A DNA stretch of 14,372 bases from Myxococcota bacterium (GCA_030066475.1 JASJBO010000135.1:1-14372); one strand, 5' to 3'. Shown: positions 6,412 through 14,010, counted from the stretch's first letter. Notes: generated from the letters alone by a model not told the origin. Translations and numbers: made by a program.

Positions 6412-7800
6412 CTAGCGGCGGGGGCGCGCCTTCCAGAAGTAGTTGTGGACCCCGTCGGCGGTGAACAGCCGCCGGAAGCTCATCTCGAGCTCGTCGCCGA
6501 TCGCCACCCGGGCGGGGTCGACGTCGGTCAGCTCGCACTGGAAGCGGCCGTCGGGCTCGACGTCGACCACCGCCGCCACGACCGGCGGGTGGAGCGAGTA
6601 GGCCAGGTGGTCGATCGCGAAGGTGGCGATGCGCAGCCGCGCGTCGGCGAACGACTCCTCGCGCATCCGGTCCACCGCGCCGCAGGCCACGCACACCCGC
6701 TGCGGCGGCAGGTTGGCGGCGCCGCAGGCCTCGCAGCGGGTGCCGACGAAGCCGAACTTCCAGGGCTCGCTTCGGTGCATGGGCGGCGCCGCGGGGCGGT
6801 CGGGGTCGGGGCGACGCGGCGGCTCGAAGGGCAGCACGCCGCGCCACTTGAGGTAGCTCGGATAGGCGAGCTCGCGCCGCGAGGCGATCCAGGCGTCCAC
6901 GGCGTGCGCGGGGCGCGCCTCGGCCACGCGCTCGGTCACCTCGAGCACCAGCGCGTCGGCGCCGTCGGCAGCCGTGAGGACCGCGATGCGGTCGCCCGGC
7001 CGGGCCGCGTCGAGCGCGCGGGCCAGCAGCAGCGGCGCGTGGGCCGCACCGGCGCGGCCGACCGAGTCGGCGAGCGGGTCGGCGACCTGCTCGGGCTTGA
7101 GGCCGAGGGCGCGGGGCAGCGCGCGCGGCACGCGGGCGTTGGTGCTGTCCACGATCACGGTGGCGAGGTCGGCGGGCTGGAGCCCCGCGCCCGCCAGCGC
7201 CTCGCGGGCGACGTCCACCAGCAGCGGGGTCAGCACCTCGGCGCCGAAGCGCTCCTCCCACTGGCGGGGGAAGCGCGCCTCGGGGGTGCGCCAGACGTCG
7301 AGCAGCTCCTCGGTGCGCGAGGCGCGCGCCAGCGGGCGCGCGATCGCCTCGTCGTCCGGACCCAGCACGAAGGCCGCAGCCGCGTCGCCCCCGGCGCGCT
7401 CGCGCACGCCCTCGGGCGCGCCGAGCACGACCTCGCTCGCGACCACCAGCGGCCGCCGGCCCGCCGCCGCGAGATCCAGCCCGGCGAGCAGGGCGGTGAG
7501 GCCGGCGCGGGTCGACCCGCCGACGTCGAGCGCGGTCGTGGCGGGCGCGAGACCGCTGGCCGCGTGCAGGATCGCGGCGTCGAGCTTCTCGGCGTAGGCC
7601 GGCGCGGTCGTCGCGTAGACCAGCGTATCGAGAGCGGCGCAGTCCGCGCCGCGCAGCGCCTCGCGCGCCGCCTCGACGCCCATCGAGAGCGCGTCCTCGT
7701 CGTAGCTGGCGGCGGCCCGCTCGCCGCGGCCGCCTCCCATCGCAGCGCGCGACACGCGGTGGAACGGGACGTAGGAGCCATAGCGGACGATGCCGGGCAA
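6412..7800 (-). CDS. Synthase III/HMG-CoA-synthase-like protein fused to a DUF35 zinc-ribbon/OB-fold domain
   Basis: 462 residues in two parts. Residues 1-~310 have the ketoacyl-ACP synthase III/HMG-CoA synthase fold (start PGIVRYGSYVPFHR, then ALDVGGSTRAG at 90-100). Residues ~345-460 are a DUF35 module: a zinc ribbon with Cys356, 359, 370 and 373, followed by an OB-fold that binds CoA in related proteins. In the synthase part the nucleophilic Cys position is occupied by Thr97 (after Ser96). The active-site His region reads VDSTN (217-221), without His, so by hand alignment the classical catalytic pair is missing. The gene heads the operon with the SCP2-type thiolase and the dehydrogenase. 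In archaea, separate HMG-CoA synthase, thiolase and DUF35 proteins form one complex; this fusion may bridge to the thiolase in the same way. TTG is chosen as start because GGAGG lies 7 nt before it and homology-like sequence begins there. Confidence 0.85.
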   Translation of the reverse strand: MPGIVRYGSYVPFHRVSRAAMGGGRGERAAASYDEDALSMGVEAAREALRGADCAALDTLVYATTAPAYAEKLDAAILHAASGLAPATTALDVGGSTRAGLTALLAGLDLAAAGRRPLVVASEVVLGAPEGVRERAGGDAAAAFVLGPDDEAIARPLARASRTEELLDVWRTPEARFPRQWEERFGAEVLTPLLVDVAREALAGAGLQPADLATVIVDSTNARVPRALPRALGLKPEQVADPLADSVGRAGAAHAPLLLARALDAARPGDRIAVLTAADGADALVLEVTERVAEARPAHAVDAWIASRRELAYPSYLKWRGVLPFEPPRRPDPDRPAAPPMHRSEPWKFGFVGTRCEACGAANLPPQRVCVACGAVDRMREESFADARLRIATFAIDHLAYSLHPPVVAAVVDVEPDGRFQCELTDVDPARVAIGDELEMSFRRLFTADGVHNYFWKARPRR

Positions 7801-7812
7801 GGGAGGGCCTCC
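7798..7812 (-). promoter_or_regulatory. Ribosome binding site deciding a TTG start
   Basis: On the minus strand a GGAGG (7812-7808) is followed by 7 nt and a TTG (7800-7798), which opens the synthase-DUF35 frame at PGIVRYGSY, the usual N-terminus of this fold. The ATG at 7914 in the same frame would add 38 residues of Pro/Gly-rich sequence with no family resemblance. The first internal ATG would delete the first beta-strand. Confidence 0.7.
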
Positions 7813-7956
7813 GGGAGAGCCCCGAGCATATCCCAGGCAGAGCCCGGGGGTCGGGGCGGCAAAACCCGGGCTGCGCCAAGGCAGCGGCTGTGGCACGATC
7901 CGGCCACCCCCCACAACCAGGCCTGGCCCGCTTCACCTTCGTGGGGGATTCCTTTC
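7801..7956. promoter_or_regulatory. Divergent control region with an 8-bp inverted repeat and a sigma-54-like -24 element
   Basis: This 156-bp spacer separates the acyl-CoA operon (leftward) from the PEP-CTERM gene (rightward). It contains a perfect inverted repeat, AGCCCGGG at 7841-7848 and CCCGGGCT at 7865-7872, with 16 nt between the arms. That is a possible operator or stem-loop. On the plus strand TGGCACG at 7891-7897 matches the -24 half of a sigma-54 promoter, about 60 bp before the GTG. The -12 half (GGCC at 7902-7905 where TTGC is expected) is poor. No clear sigma-70 boxes are visible. Confidence 0.35.
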
Positions 7957-8646
7957 GTGCACCACCAGTCCGTCCGGCTCGCCGCGCTCGCGGCCGGCTG
8001 CTTCGCCCTCGTGCTCGTCGCCACCGGCTCCGCTCGCGCCCAGACGATCGACCTCGAGACGCCGGCCCAGTACTGCAGTGGCCAGCAGTTCTGCTCGTCG
8101 GACACCGACGAGTGGTACGTGCACTTCGTCGACGCCAACCTGAGCGGCGGGCGCGGCATCATGTTCGATGCCACCGAGGCGTTCGAGCTGATCTCGGTCG
8201 GCGTGGCCTACGACCTGAGCGGCAGCACCACGCTCAGCTTCGAGCTGTGGACCGTCGACGAGTCGAACGACGCCGACATGATGGTCGACGACACGAGCAT
8301 GCTGTTCAGCGACGTGGGCGAGGCGTTCTACGACGCCGAGTTCGACCCCCCGATCATGCTGAGCATGGGCGAGCGCTACCTGATCTGGGTGTCGGACAGC
8401 ACGACGCCGAATGCGGCGCGGCTGTCCAGCTACGAGGGCCGCGGCGACCTGGGCATCGGCACCGAGGGGCCCTACCAGGTGGGGCCGGTATCCGTCTTCG
8501 ACGGCACCGGGCCGCCCGCCGTGGACGGCATGAACGTCGCGCTCGGCCACTTCCGGCTCAACGCGCTGCCGGAGCCCGACGCGGCCGCCGCGGCCGTGTC
8601 CGCGCTGGCGACCCTGCTCCTGGTGCGGCGGAGGAGCCGCAGCTAG
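7957..8646 (+). CDS. Secreted PEP-CTERM sorting-domain protein of unknown function
   Basis: A 229-residue exported protein. The N-terminus (HHQSVRLAALAAGC…) is a signal peptide with a likely cleavage after Ala28 (ARA|Q). The C-terminus is a textbook exosortase signal: LPEP with Pro-Glu-Pro at 205-207, a hydrophobic stretch 209-223, then RRRSRS. Such proteins are cut and sorted by an exosortase (EpsH family) encoded elsewhere in the genome and are linked to extracellular polysaccharide or surface display. The mature body (29-200) is acidic, rich in Asp/Ser/Thr, with predicted beta character and a close cysteine pair (YCSGQQFC) just after the signal peptide. I recognise no catalytic domain; a structural or carbohydrate-binding beta-sandwich is possible. 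The start is GTG at 7957, since no ATG precedes the signal peptide in a suitable place. The ribosome binding site (GGGGGA, ~10 nt upstream) is weak. Confidence 0.85.
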   Translation: MHHQSVRLAALAAGCFALVLVATGSARAQTIDLETPAQYCSGQQFCSSDTDEWYVHFVDANLSGGRGIMFDATEAFELISVGVAYDLSGSTTLSFELWTVDESNDADMMVDDTSMLFSDVGEAFYDAEFDPPIMLSMGERYLIWVSDSTTPNAARLSSYEGRGDLGIGTEGPYQVGPVSVFDGTGPPAVDGMNVALGHFRLNALPEPDAAAAAVSALATLLLVRRRSRS

Positions 8647-8661
8647 CGCGGCGCTCCGCTA

Positions 8662-8697
8662 GATTCCGCGGCGTGCAAGCGTGCCTCCGCGGGAATC
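8662..8697 (+). terminator. Stem-loop after the PEP-CTERM gene
   Basis: GATTCCGCGG (8662-8671) can pair with CCGCGGGAATC (8687-8697) over 10 bp with one bulged G, around a 15-nt loop. It lies 15 bp after the PEP-CTERM stop codon and 40 bp before the aminotransferase ATG. It may end the upstream transcript or be a leader structure of the aminotransferase-asnS operon. No T-run follows, so intrinsic termination is not certain. Confidence 0.45.
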
Positions 8698-8702
8698 GGC
8701 CG

Positions 8703-8738
8703 ATGTCGAGCCACGGCGCTGCCGGCGGCGCGCGCTGA
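8703..8738 (+). CDS. Possible 11-codon upstream ORF coupled to the aminotransferase start
   Basis: ATG at 8703 opens an 11-residue frame ([11 protein letters not shown]) whose TGA (8736-8738) shares its A with the aminotransferase ATG (8738-8740), giving TGATG. A GGGAA at 8691-8695 could serve as a weak ribosome binding site. The aminotransferase start has no clear site of its own, so termination-reinitiation from this mini-ORF is plausible. The peptide has no Asn or Asp codon cluster, so it is not an attenuation leader of the classic kind. It may be chance. Confidence 0.25.
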   Translation: MSSHGAAGGAR

Positions 8739-9895
8739 TGCCGCGGCCGCCGCGCGCCGTGCCGGCCGTCGCCGCCATGCCCGGCGCGGTCTACTCGCCG
8801 GTGGCGCACCGCATCGCCGAGCGCGAGGGGCCGGTCTACCCGCTGCACGTGGGCGACACCTGGCGCGACCCGTTCGTGGGCGGGCGCATGCAGGACCTGG
8901 TGCAGGCCGAGCTGCCCGGTCTCAACCGCTACACGCCCACCCGCGGGCGACCCGAGCTGCTCGACGCGCTGGTCGAGAAGCTGCGCAGCCAGAACGGCCT
9001 GGCCTGCGAGCGCGACCAGGTGCTCGCGACCGGCGGCGCCACCGCGGGGCTGGCCGCGGCGGTGGGCATGCTGGCGGCGCCCGACGAGGAGGTGCTGATC
9101 CTGGCGCCCTTCTGGCCGCTGATCCGCGGCATCGTGCAGATGTGGCGGGCGCGGCCGGTGGAGGTGCCCTTCTTCGACCGCGTCGACTCGGCCGAGGCCG
9201 CGGTCGAGGCGGTGCGCGAGCGCTGCACCGGGCGCACCGTCGCGCTCTACGTCTCGACGCCCTCGAACCCGAGCGGGAAGCTGATCCCCGAGGACTGGCT
9301 GGCGGCGCTGGCCGACTGGGCGCGCCGCGAGGACCTGTGGCTGCTCTCGGACGAGGTGTACGAGGGGCTGGTGTACCGGGGCGCGCACGCGTCGCTGGGC
9401 CGCTTCGCGCCGGAGCGCACCCTCTCGGTGTACTCGTTCTCGAAGACCTACGGCATGGCGGGCTACCGGGCCGGCTATCTGACCGGGCCGCGCGAGGCGG
9501 TCGCCGAGATCGACAAGCTCGGCACCCACACCTACTACAACTGCCCGACGCCGGGACAGATCGCGGGCCTGCGTGCGCTCGAATCGGGCGGGGCGTGGCT
9601 CGCCGAGACGCGCGAGCTGTATCGGCGAGCGGGGATCGACGCCGCGCGCCAGCTCGGCGTGGAGGAGCCGGCGGGCTCGACCTTCCTGTTCCTCGACGTG
9701 CGCGAGCGGCTCGACGAGCGCGGCATGACGGGCTTCCTCGAGGACTGCTTCGAGGACGGCGTGCTGCTCGCGCCCGGCGCCTCGAGCGGCAGCGACTACG
9801 CCAGCTGGGTCCGACTCTGCTACACCGCGGCGCCGCCCGCGGAGACGGCCGAGGCGGTGCGCCTGCTCGCCAAGCGGCTCGGAGCGCGCGCGTGA
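8738..9895 (+). CDS. PLP-dependent class I/II aminotransferase, probably aspartate aminotransferase-like
   Basis: A 385-residue cytoplasmic fold-type I aminotransferase. The hallmarks are present: Asn177 in TPSNPSGK, Asp205 and Tyr208 in SDEVYEG, and the Schiff-base Lys236 in [15 protein letters not shown]. Arg359 in WVRLCYT is the usual binder of the substrate alpha-carboxylate. The order and spacing fit the subgroup that holds bacterial aspartate aminotransferases. Substrate use cannot be settled from motifs, but the gene overlaps asnS by 4 bp (GTGA), and B. subtilis also places aspB directly before asnS. Supply of aspartate/oxaloacetate next to Asn-tRNA charging is therefore a reasonable inference. 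ATG at 8738 is preferred; a GTG at 8681 lies inside the preceding stem-loop and would add an Arg-rich stretch, and an ATG at 8777 is also possible. None has a strong ribosome binding site. Confidence 0.88.
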   Translation: MPRPPRAVPAVAAMPGAVYSPVAHRIAEREGPVYPLHVGDTWRDPFVGGRMQDLVQAELPGLNRYTPTRGRPELLDALVEKLRSQNGLACERDQVLATGGATAGLAAAVGMLAAPDEEVLILAPFWPLIRGIVQMWRARPVEVPFFDRVDSAEAAVEAVRERCTGRTVALYVSTPSNPSGKLIPEDWLAALADWARREDLWLLSDEVYEGLVYRGAHASLGRFAPERTLSVYSFSKTYGMAGYRAGYLTGPREAVAEIDKLGTHTYYNCPTPGQIAGLRALESGGAWLAETRELYRRAGIDAARQLGVEEPAGSTFLFLDVRERLDERGMTGFLEDCFEDGVLLAPGASSGSDYASWVRLCYTAAPPAETAEAVRLLAKRLGARA

Positions 9896-11286
9896 GCGAG
9901 GCGCCGACCCGCGTCGCCGCGCTGCTGCGCCGCGAGTCCGCCGGCGGCAGCGCCACCGTGCAGGGCTGGCTCAAGACCGCGCGCCACGCCAAGGGCGTCT
10001 CGTTCCTGGAGGTCTCGGACGGCTCCTCGATGGACGGCATCCAGGTGGTCGCCGACCCCGAGCTCGCGAACTACGAGGACGAGATCCGCGCGCTGCGCAC
10101 CGGCTGCGCCGTCGAGGCCAGCGGCGAGGTGGTCGAGTCGCCGGGCAAGGGCCAGCGCTTCGAGCTGCACGCGAGCGCGGTGCGCGTGGTGGGCGGCGTG
10201 GGCGAGGACTACCCGCTCCAGAAGAAGCGCCACTCGTTCGAGTTCCTGCGCGACATCGCCCACCTGCGCCTGCGCACCAACACGCTGGGCGCCGTGATGC
10301 GCGTGCGCGACGAGGCGGCCCGGGCGATCCGGCGCTTCTTCCAGGCGCGCGACTTCGTCGAGCTGCACGCGCCGGTGATCACCGCGTCGGACGCGGAGGG
10401 CGCCGGCGAGCTGTTCCGCGTCACCACGCTCGACCCGACCGCGTCCGGATCCTCCCCGTCCGGGTCCACCGGCTGGGAGCGCGACTTCTTCGAGCGGCCG
10501 GCGTTCCTCACCGTCTCGGGCCAGCTCGAGGCCGAGATCGGCGCGCTGGCGCTGTCGCGCGTCTACACCTTCGGCCCGACCTTCCGCGCCGAGAACTCCA
10601 ACACGAGCCGCCACCTCGCCGAGTTCTGGATGGTGGAGCCGGAGGTCGCGTTCCTCGACCTCGAGGGCAACGCCGCGCTGGCCGAGGAGTTCCTGAAGGC
10701 GGTGCTGGGCGACGTCCTCGAGCGCTGCGCCGACGACATGCGCTTCTTCGCGCAGCGCATCGAGAAGGACGCGATCGAGACGCTCGAGCACGTGGTGAAC
10801 GAGCCCTTCGAGCGCATCCCCTACTCCGAGGCGATCGCGATCCTCGAGCGCAGCGGGCGCGCCTTCGAGTTCCCGGTGGCCTGGGGCAAGGACCTGCAGA
10901 GCGAGCACGAGCGCTACCTCACCGAGGAGCACGTGCGCCGCCCGGTCGTCGTGACCGACTACCCCGCCGCCGTGAAGGCGTTCTACATGTACGCCAACGA
11001 CGACGGCCGCACCGTGCGCGCCCTGGACGTGCTGGTGCCGCGCATCGGCGAGATCGTGGGCGGCTCGCAGCGCGAGCACCGCCTCGACGTGCTCGAGCAG
11101 CGCCTGCGCGCCAGCGACCTCGACCCCGCCGACTACTGGTGGTACCTCGACCTGCGCCGCCACGGCTCGGTCCCCCACAGCGGCTTCGGCCTGGGCTTCG
11201 AGCGGCTGATCCAGTTCGCGACGGGGATGGCGAACATCCGGGACGTGATTCCGTTTCCGCGAACGCCCGGCTCCGCCGAGTTCTAG
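9892..11286 (+). CDS. asnS: Asparaginyl-tRNA synthetase (class IIb)
   Basis: 464 residues, nearly the length of E. coli AsnS (466). The N-terminal OB-fold anticodon-binding domain spans ~18-105 ([19 protein letters not shown]). The class II catalytic core follows with motif 2 as [15 protein letters not shown] from Phe231 and motif 3 as GFGLGFER at 431-438. The ending [18 protein letters not shown] is highly typical of AsnRS. The [12 protein letters not shown] sequence separates it from AspRS and LysRS. A Gly/Ser-rich loop at ~184-194, before WERDFF, is a variable insertion site in the family. The start is GTG at 9892, overlapping the aminotransferase TGA, so it is translationally coupled. At the far end its TAG overlaps the stop codon of convergent lutC. 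Presence of AsnRS means direct Asn-tRNA formation rather than sole reliance on the GatCAB amidation route. Confidence 0.97.
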   Translation: MSEAPTRVAALLRRESAGGSATVQGWLKTARHAKGVSFLEVSDGSSMDGIQVVADPELANYEDEIRALRTGCAVEASGEVVESPGKGQRFELHASAVRVVGGVGEDYPLQKKRHSFEFLRDIAHLRLRTNTLGAVMRVRDEAARAIRRFFQARDFVELHAPVITASDAEGAGELFRVTTLDPTASGSSPSGSTGWERDFFERPAFLTVSGQLEAEIGALALSRVYTFGPTFRAENSNTSRHLAEFWMVEPEVAFLDLEGNAALAEEFLKAVLGDVLERCADDMRFFAQRIEKDAIETLEHVVNEPFERIPYSEAIAILERSGRAFEFPVAWGKDLQSEHERYLTEEHVRRPVVVTDYPAAVKAFYMYANDDGRTVRALDVLVPRIGEIVGGSQREHRLDVLEQRLRASDLDPADYWWYLDLRRHGSVPHSGFGLGFERLIQFATGMANIRDVIPFPRTPGSAEF

Positions 11287-11894
11287 CTGCGGTAGGCGAT
11301 GACGGCGAGGTCGCGGGGGCCGTGGGCGCCCTGGACGAGGGTCTGCTCGATGTCGGCGGTCTTGGAGGGGCCGCTGATCCAGGTCAGGTGGTGGTGGGCG
11401 AGGGCGTCCTCGGGCAGGGCGCGGAAGCCGGTGTGGAGGTCGGCCTCGATGCGCGCGGCGTCGAGCAGCAGGACGACGCGCTCGGCCAGGAAGAGCAGCG
11501 AGCGGTGGGGCGCGTCGCGGCCGGCGACCGCGACGGCGCCCGCCTCCGCCACCCCGACGCACCCGCAGGCGATCGCGACGTCGACGTCGGCGAAGCCGTC
11601 GGGCGTTGCGTCGGGGGCCGCCAGCTCGAACTCGCCGTCGCCCAGCAGTGCGGCGGCGCTCGGCTCGGCCACCACGCGGCCCTCGTGCGCCCAGCCCCGC
11701 ACCAGGTGCGTGAGCTCGGTGCCGAGGGCGCGTTGCGGCACGGGTCCGCGCAGCGACCCGCCCGCCGCCTGCAGGCTGGTCGAGAAGGCGGCGACGCTCG
11801 CGTCGAGCGGCGGCGCGGGGTGCGCGCCGGGGTGCGGCACCTGGTGGCGCGCGGCGCGGCGCACGGCGTCCAGCACCCGGTCCCGCGCGCTCAT
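11283..11894 (-). CDS. lutC: LutC-like LUD-domain protein (lactate utilization)
   Basis: 203 residues forming one LUD (former DUF162) domain. The signature GPSKTADIE at 175-183 followed by GAHGP at 189-193 is diagnostic. The central segment [16 protein letters not shown] (110-125) corresponds to the 'VG.T.A..AIAETGT' region of the family, here with Glu-Ala-Gly in place of Glu-Thr-Gly. LutC is the small subunit of the LutABC system, which oxidises L-lactate to pyruvate (B. subtilis lutABC; E. coli ykgEFG). The start is ATG at 11894, overlapping the lutB TGA as ATGA. A much longer open frame upstream is out-of-frame shadow of lutB. The last gene of the operon, it ends in a TAG that shares CTAG with the convergent asnS stop. 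Confidence 0.92.
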   Translation of the reverse strand: MSARDRVLDAVRRAARHQVPHPGAHPAPPLDASVAAFSTSLQAAGGSLRGPVPQRALGTELTHLVRGWAHEGRVVAEPSAAALLGDGEFELAAPDATPDGFADVDVAIACGCVGVAEAGAVAVAGRDAPHRSLLFLAERVVLLLDAARIEADLHTGFRALPEDALAHHHLTWISGPSKTADIEQTLVQGAHGPRDLAVIAYRS

Positions 11895-13255
11895 CGCCGG
11901 GCCCGCTCCGCCCAGCGCTCGCGGAAGCTCGGGCCCGGGTGCGGCGGCAGCTCGCGCGCGCGCAGCCACGGCGCCGCCGGGTTGCCGGGCGCTCGGCGCG
12001 CGAGCAGCGGCCACAGCCGGCGCAGCGCGCGCCCGGCGAGTCGGTAGAGCGGAGGGCGCGCCAGCACGGCGGCGGCGACGCGCGCCGCGGTGCGCAGCGG
12101 GCCGGACAGCGCCGGCTTCTCGTGGCGCCAGGACAGCAGCTGCGCGTGCAGGTCGATGCCCACCGGGCACACGGCCGTGCAGCTCCCGCACAGCGACGAG
12201 GCCAGCGGCAGGGCGGCCGACGCCGCGTCGCCCCCGAGTGCGGGTCCCAGCACGGCGCCGATCGGCCCGCCCACCGGCGCGGCGTAGGCGTGCCCGCCGG
12301 CGCGGCGGTAGACCGGACAGGTGTTGAGGCAGGCGCCGCAGCGGATGCAGCGCAGCGCGCTTCGGTGGCGGGCGCTCGCGAGCAGCCGCGAGCGCCCGTT
12401 GTCGACCAGCACCACGTGCAGCTCACCGCCCGGCCGCGGTCCGGTGAGCACGCTGGTATAGACGCTGAGCGGCTGGCCGGTGGCGCTGCGCGCCAGCAGA
12501 CGCAGGAACACCGCCGCGTCGTCGAGCGCGGGGATCACCTTCTCGATCCCGATGCACGCGATGTGGAGCGGCGGCAGGCTGGTGCCGAGGTCGGCGTTGC
12601 CCTCGTTGGTCACGATCACCAGCGAGCCGGTCTCGGCGATCGCGAAGTTGGCGCCGCTCACGCCGGCCTCCGCCGCGAGAAAGCGCGCGCGCAGGTCGCG
12701 CCGCGCGTGCCCCATCAGGCGCTCGGGGTCCGACTCGCCGGCGGGCGTGCCCATGCGCCGGTGGAACAGCTCGCCCACCTCCTCGCGGGTCCTGTGGATG
12801 GCGGGCACGATGATGTGGGCGGGCGGCTCGGGGCGGAGCTGCACGATGCGCTCACCGAGGTCGGTGTCGACCACCTCGAGGCCGCGGGCCTCGAGGAACG
12901 GGTTGAGCCCGCACTCCTCGGTCAGCATCGACTTGCTCTTCACCACGCGCCGCACGCCGCGCGCCTCGAGCAGCTCGGCGACCCGGCTGCGCAGCGCGGC
13001 GGCGTCCTCCGCGAAGTGCACCTGGGCCCCGGCCGCTCGGGCGCGCTCCTCGAAGCGTTCGAGCAGCAGGTCGAGGTGGTCGAGCGCGTGGTCCTTGATC
13101 GCGGCGGCCCGCTCGCGCAGCGCCTCGAAGTCCGGCACGGCGGCCGCCGCCGCGTCGCGCCGGGCGCGCAGCAGGAAGACGCTCGCGTCGTGCCGCCCCA
13201 CGGCCGCGTCGTCGCGCAGCGTCTCGGCGGCGCGCCGGTCGAACGCGCTGCTCAC
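11891..13255 (-). CDS. lutB: LutB-like iron-sulfur LUD protein (lactate utilization)
   Basis: 454 residues. The N-terminal LUD domain (~50-290) includes VKSKSMLTEECGLN and the AETGSLVIVTNEGN motif (Ala207 onward). It is followed by a ferredoxin-like region with CIRCGACLNTCP (Cys303, 306, 309, 313) and CGSCTAVCP (Cys356, 359, 363), the arrangement expected for 4Fe-4S binding in LutB. The C-terminal ~80 residues are Arg/Ala/Pro-rich and cap the protein. It should be the electron-transfer core of the LutABC L-lactate oxidation complex. The start is GTG at 13255, which overlaps the lutA stop as GTGA; the open frame continues upstream but overlaps lutA in the wrong frame. Translational coupling on both sides (lutA-lutB GTGA, lutB-lutC ATGA) points to fixed stoichiometry. 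Confidence 0.95.
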   Translation of the reverse strand: MSSAFDRRAAETLRDDAAVGRHDASVFLLRARRDAAAAAVPDFEALRERAAAIKDHALDHLDLLLERFEERARAAGAQVHFAEDAAALRSRVAELLEARGVRRVVKSKSMLTEECGLNPFLEARGLEVVDTDLGERIVQLRPEPPAHIIVPAIHRTREEVGELFHRRMGTPAGESDPERLMGHARRDLRARFLAAEAGVSGANFAIAETGSLVIVTNEGNADLGTSLPPLHIACIGIEKVIPALDDAAVFLRLLARSATGQPLSVYTSVLTGPRPGGELHVVLVDNGRSRLLASARHRSALRCIRCGACLNTCPVYRRAGGHAYAAPVGGPIGAVLGPALGGDAASAALPLASSLCGSCTAVCPVGIDLHAQLLSWRHEKPALSGPLRTAARVAAAVLARPPLYRLAGRALRRLWPLLARRAPGNPAAPWLRARELPPHPGPSFRERWAERARR

Positions 13256-14001
13256 GCCGGCGCCCGCGACGCGAGGATCTCGGCGAGGTGGATCGGCCGT
13301 GGCCCCTCTCCGGCGCGGCGGCGCACACCGTCGAGGTGCAGCAGGCAGCTCGCGTCGGTGCCGGCGACGTACTCGGCGCCGGTCGCGGCCAGGTCGCGCA
13401 GCCGGCCGCGCCCCATGCGCCCCGAGACCTCGGGCAGCTCCACGCTGAACGCACCGCCGAAGCCGCAGCACTCGTCGCGCTCGGGGAGCAGCAGCTCGAG
13501 GCCCTCGACCGCGCGCAGCAGCCGCTCGGTGGCTCCCATCGCGCGCTCGCCCACGCGCTCGCTCGGGTGGCCCAGGCCCAGCTCGCGCAGCCCGTGGCAG
13601 CTCGCGAAGAGCGCCACCCGGTGCGGGAAGCGCGCGCCCAGCGCCGGCATCGCGAGCGGACCCACCAGGAACTCGCCCAGCTCGAAGGTGCGCTCGCGCA
13701 GGCGCCGCGCCGATCCGTCGCTGCCGACGCCCAGCTCGTCGTAGTGCTGCCGAACGGTGGCCACGCAGCTCGCCGAGGGACACACCACCGCGTCGTAGCG
13801 GGCGAAGCGCTCGAGGTGCAGCCGCGCCAGGCGCGACGCCTCGCGCCCGAGGCCCAGGTTCAGGAAGGGCTGGCCGCAGCAGGTCTGATCGGGGTCGTAG
13901 TCGACCCGACAGCCCGCGCGCTCGAGCACCTCGGCCGTCGCGATCCCGACGCCCGGCGCGAGCTGATCGACGAAGCAGGGGATGAACAGGCCCACGTCCA
14001 C
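13252..14001 (-). CDS. lutA: LutA-like cysteine-rich (CCG domain) protein (lactate utilization)
   Basis: 249 residues with two CCG (cysteine-rich) domains. The first has Cys9, Cys41-Cys42 (TCCGQP) and Cys74/Cys79. The second has Cys135 (ASCHG), Cys178-Cys179 (ECCGFGG) and Cys219. These motifs bind non-canonical iron-sulfur clusters in heterodisulfide-reductase-like and glycolate-oxidase-subunit proteins, and are characteristic of LutA. The N-terminus DVGLFIPCFVDQ is typical. The start is GTG at 14001; an in-frame TAA only four codons upstream (14013-14011, the stop of the preceding gene) limits the choice to this GTG or another at 13995. No strong ribosome binding site is visible, and the 9-bp gap to the upstream gene favours coupling. 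It is the second visible gene of the operon. Confidence 0.95.
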   Translation of the reverse strand: MDVGLFIPCFVDQLAPGVGIATAEVLERAGCRVDYDPDQTCCGQPFLNLGLGREASRLARLHLERFARYDAVVCPSASCVATVRQHYDELGVGSDGSARRLRERTFELGEFLVGPLAMPALGARFPHRVALFASCHGLRELGLGHPSERVGERAMGATERLLRAVEGLELLLPERDECCGFGGAFSVELPEVSGRMGRGRLRDLAATGAEYVAGTDASCLLHLDGVRRRAGEGPRPIHLAEILASRAPA

Positions 14002-14010
14002 ACGGCGAGC

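Noticed and set aside
7990..8005. Lipobox-like LAAGC (Cys15) in the PEP-CTERM protein signal peptide
   Set aside because: The hydrophobic stretch before it is too short and continues well past the Cys to an ARA|Q cleavage site, so signal peptidase I processing is more likely.
6295..8646. A 783-codon plus-strand open frame ending in the PEP-CTERM protein
   Set aside because: Everything before 7957 is antisense to the thiolase and synthase genes and lacks motifs; the signal peptide shows the real gene starts at GTG 7957.
10438..10477. Short TCCGG/TCCGGG direct repeats in asnS as a possible insertion
   Set aside because: They fall in a variable surface loop of AsnRS, the frame is intact and the flanking motifs are in normal positions.
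9820..12426. An 868-codon minus-strand open frame across asnS and lutC/lutB
   Set aside because: It is antisense to asnS and out of frame with the lut genes; low-complexity Arg/Ala/Gly composition.
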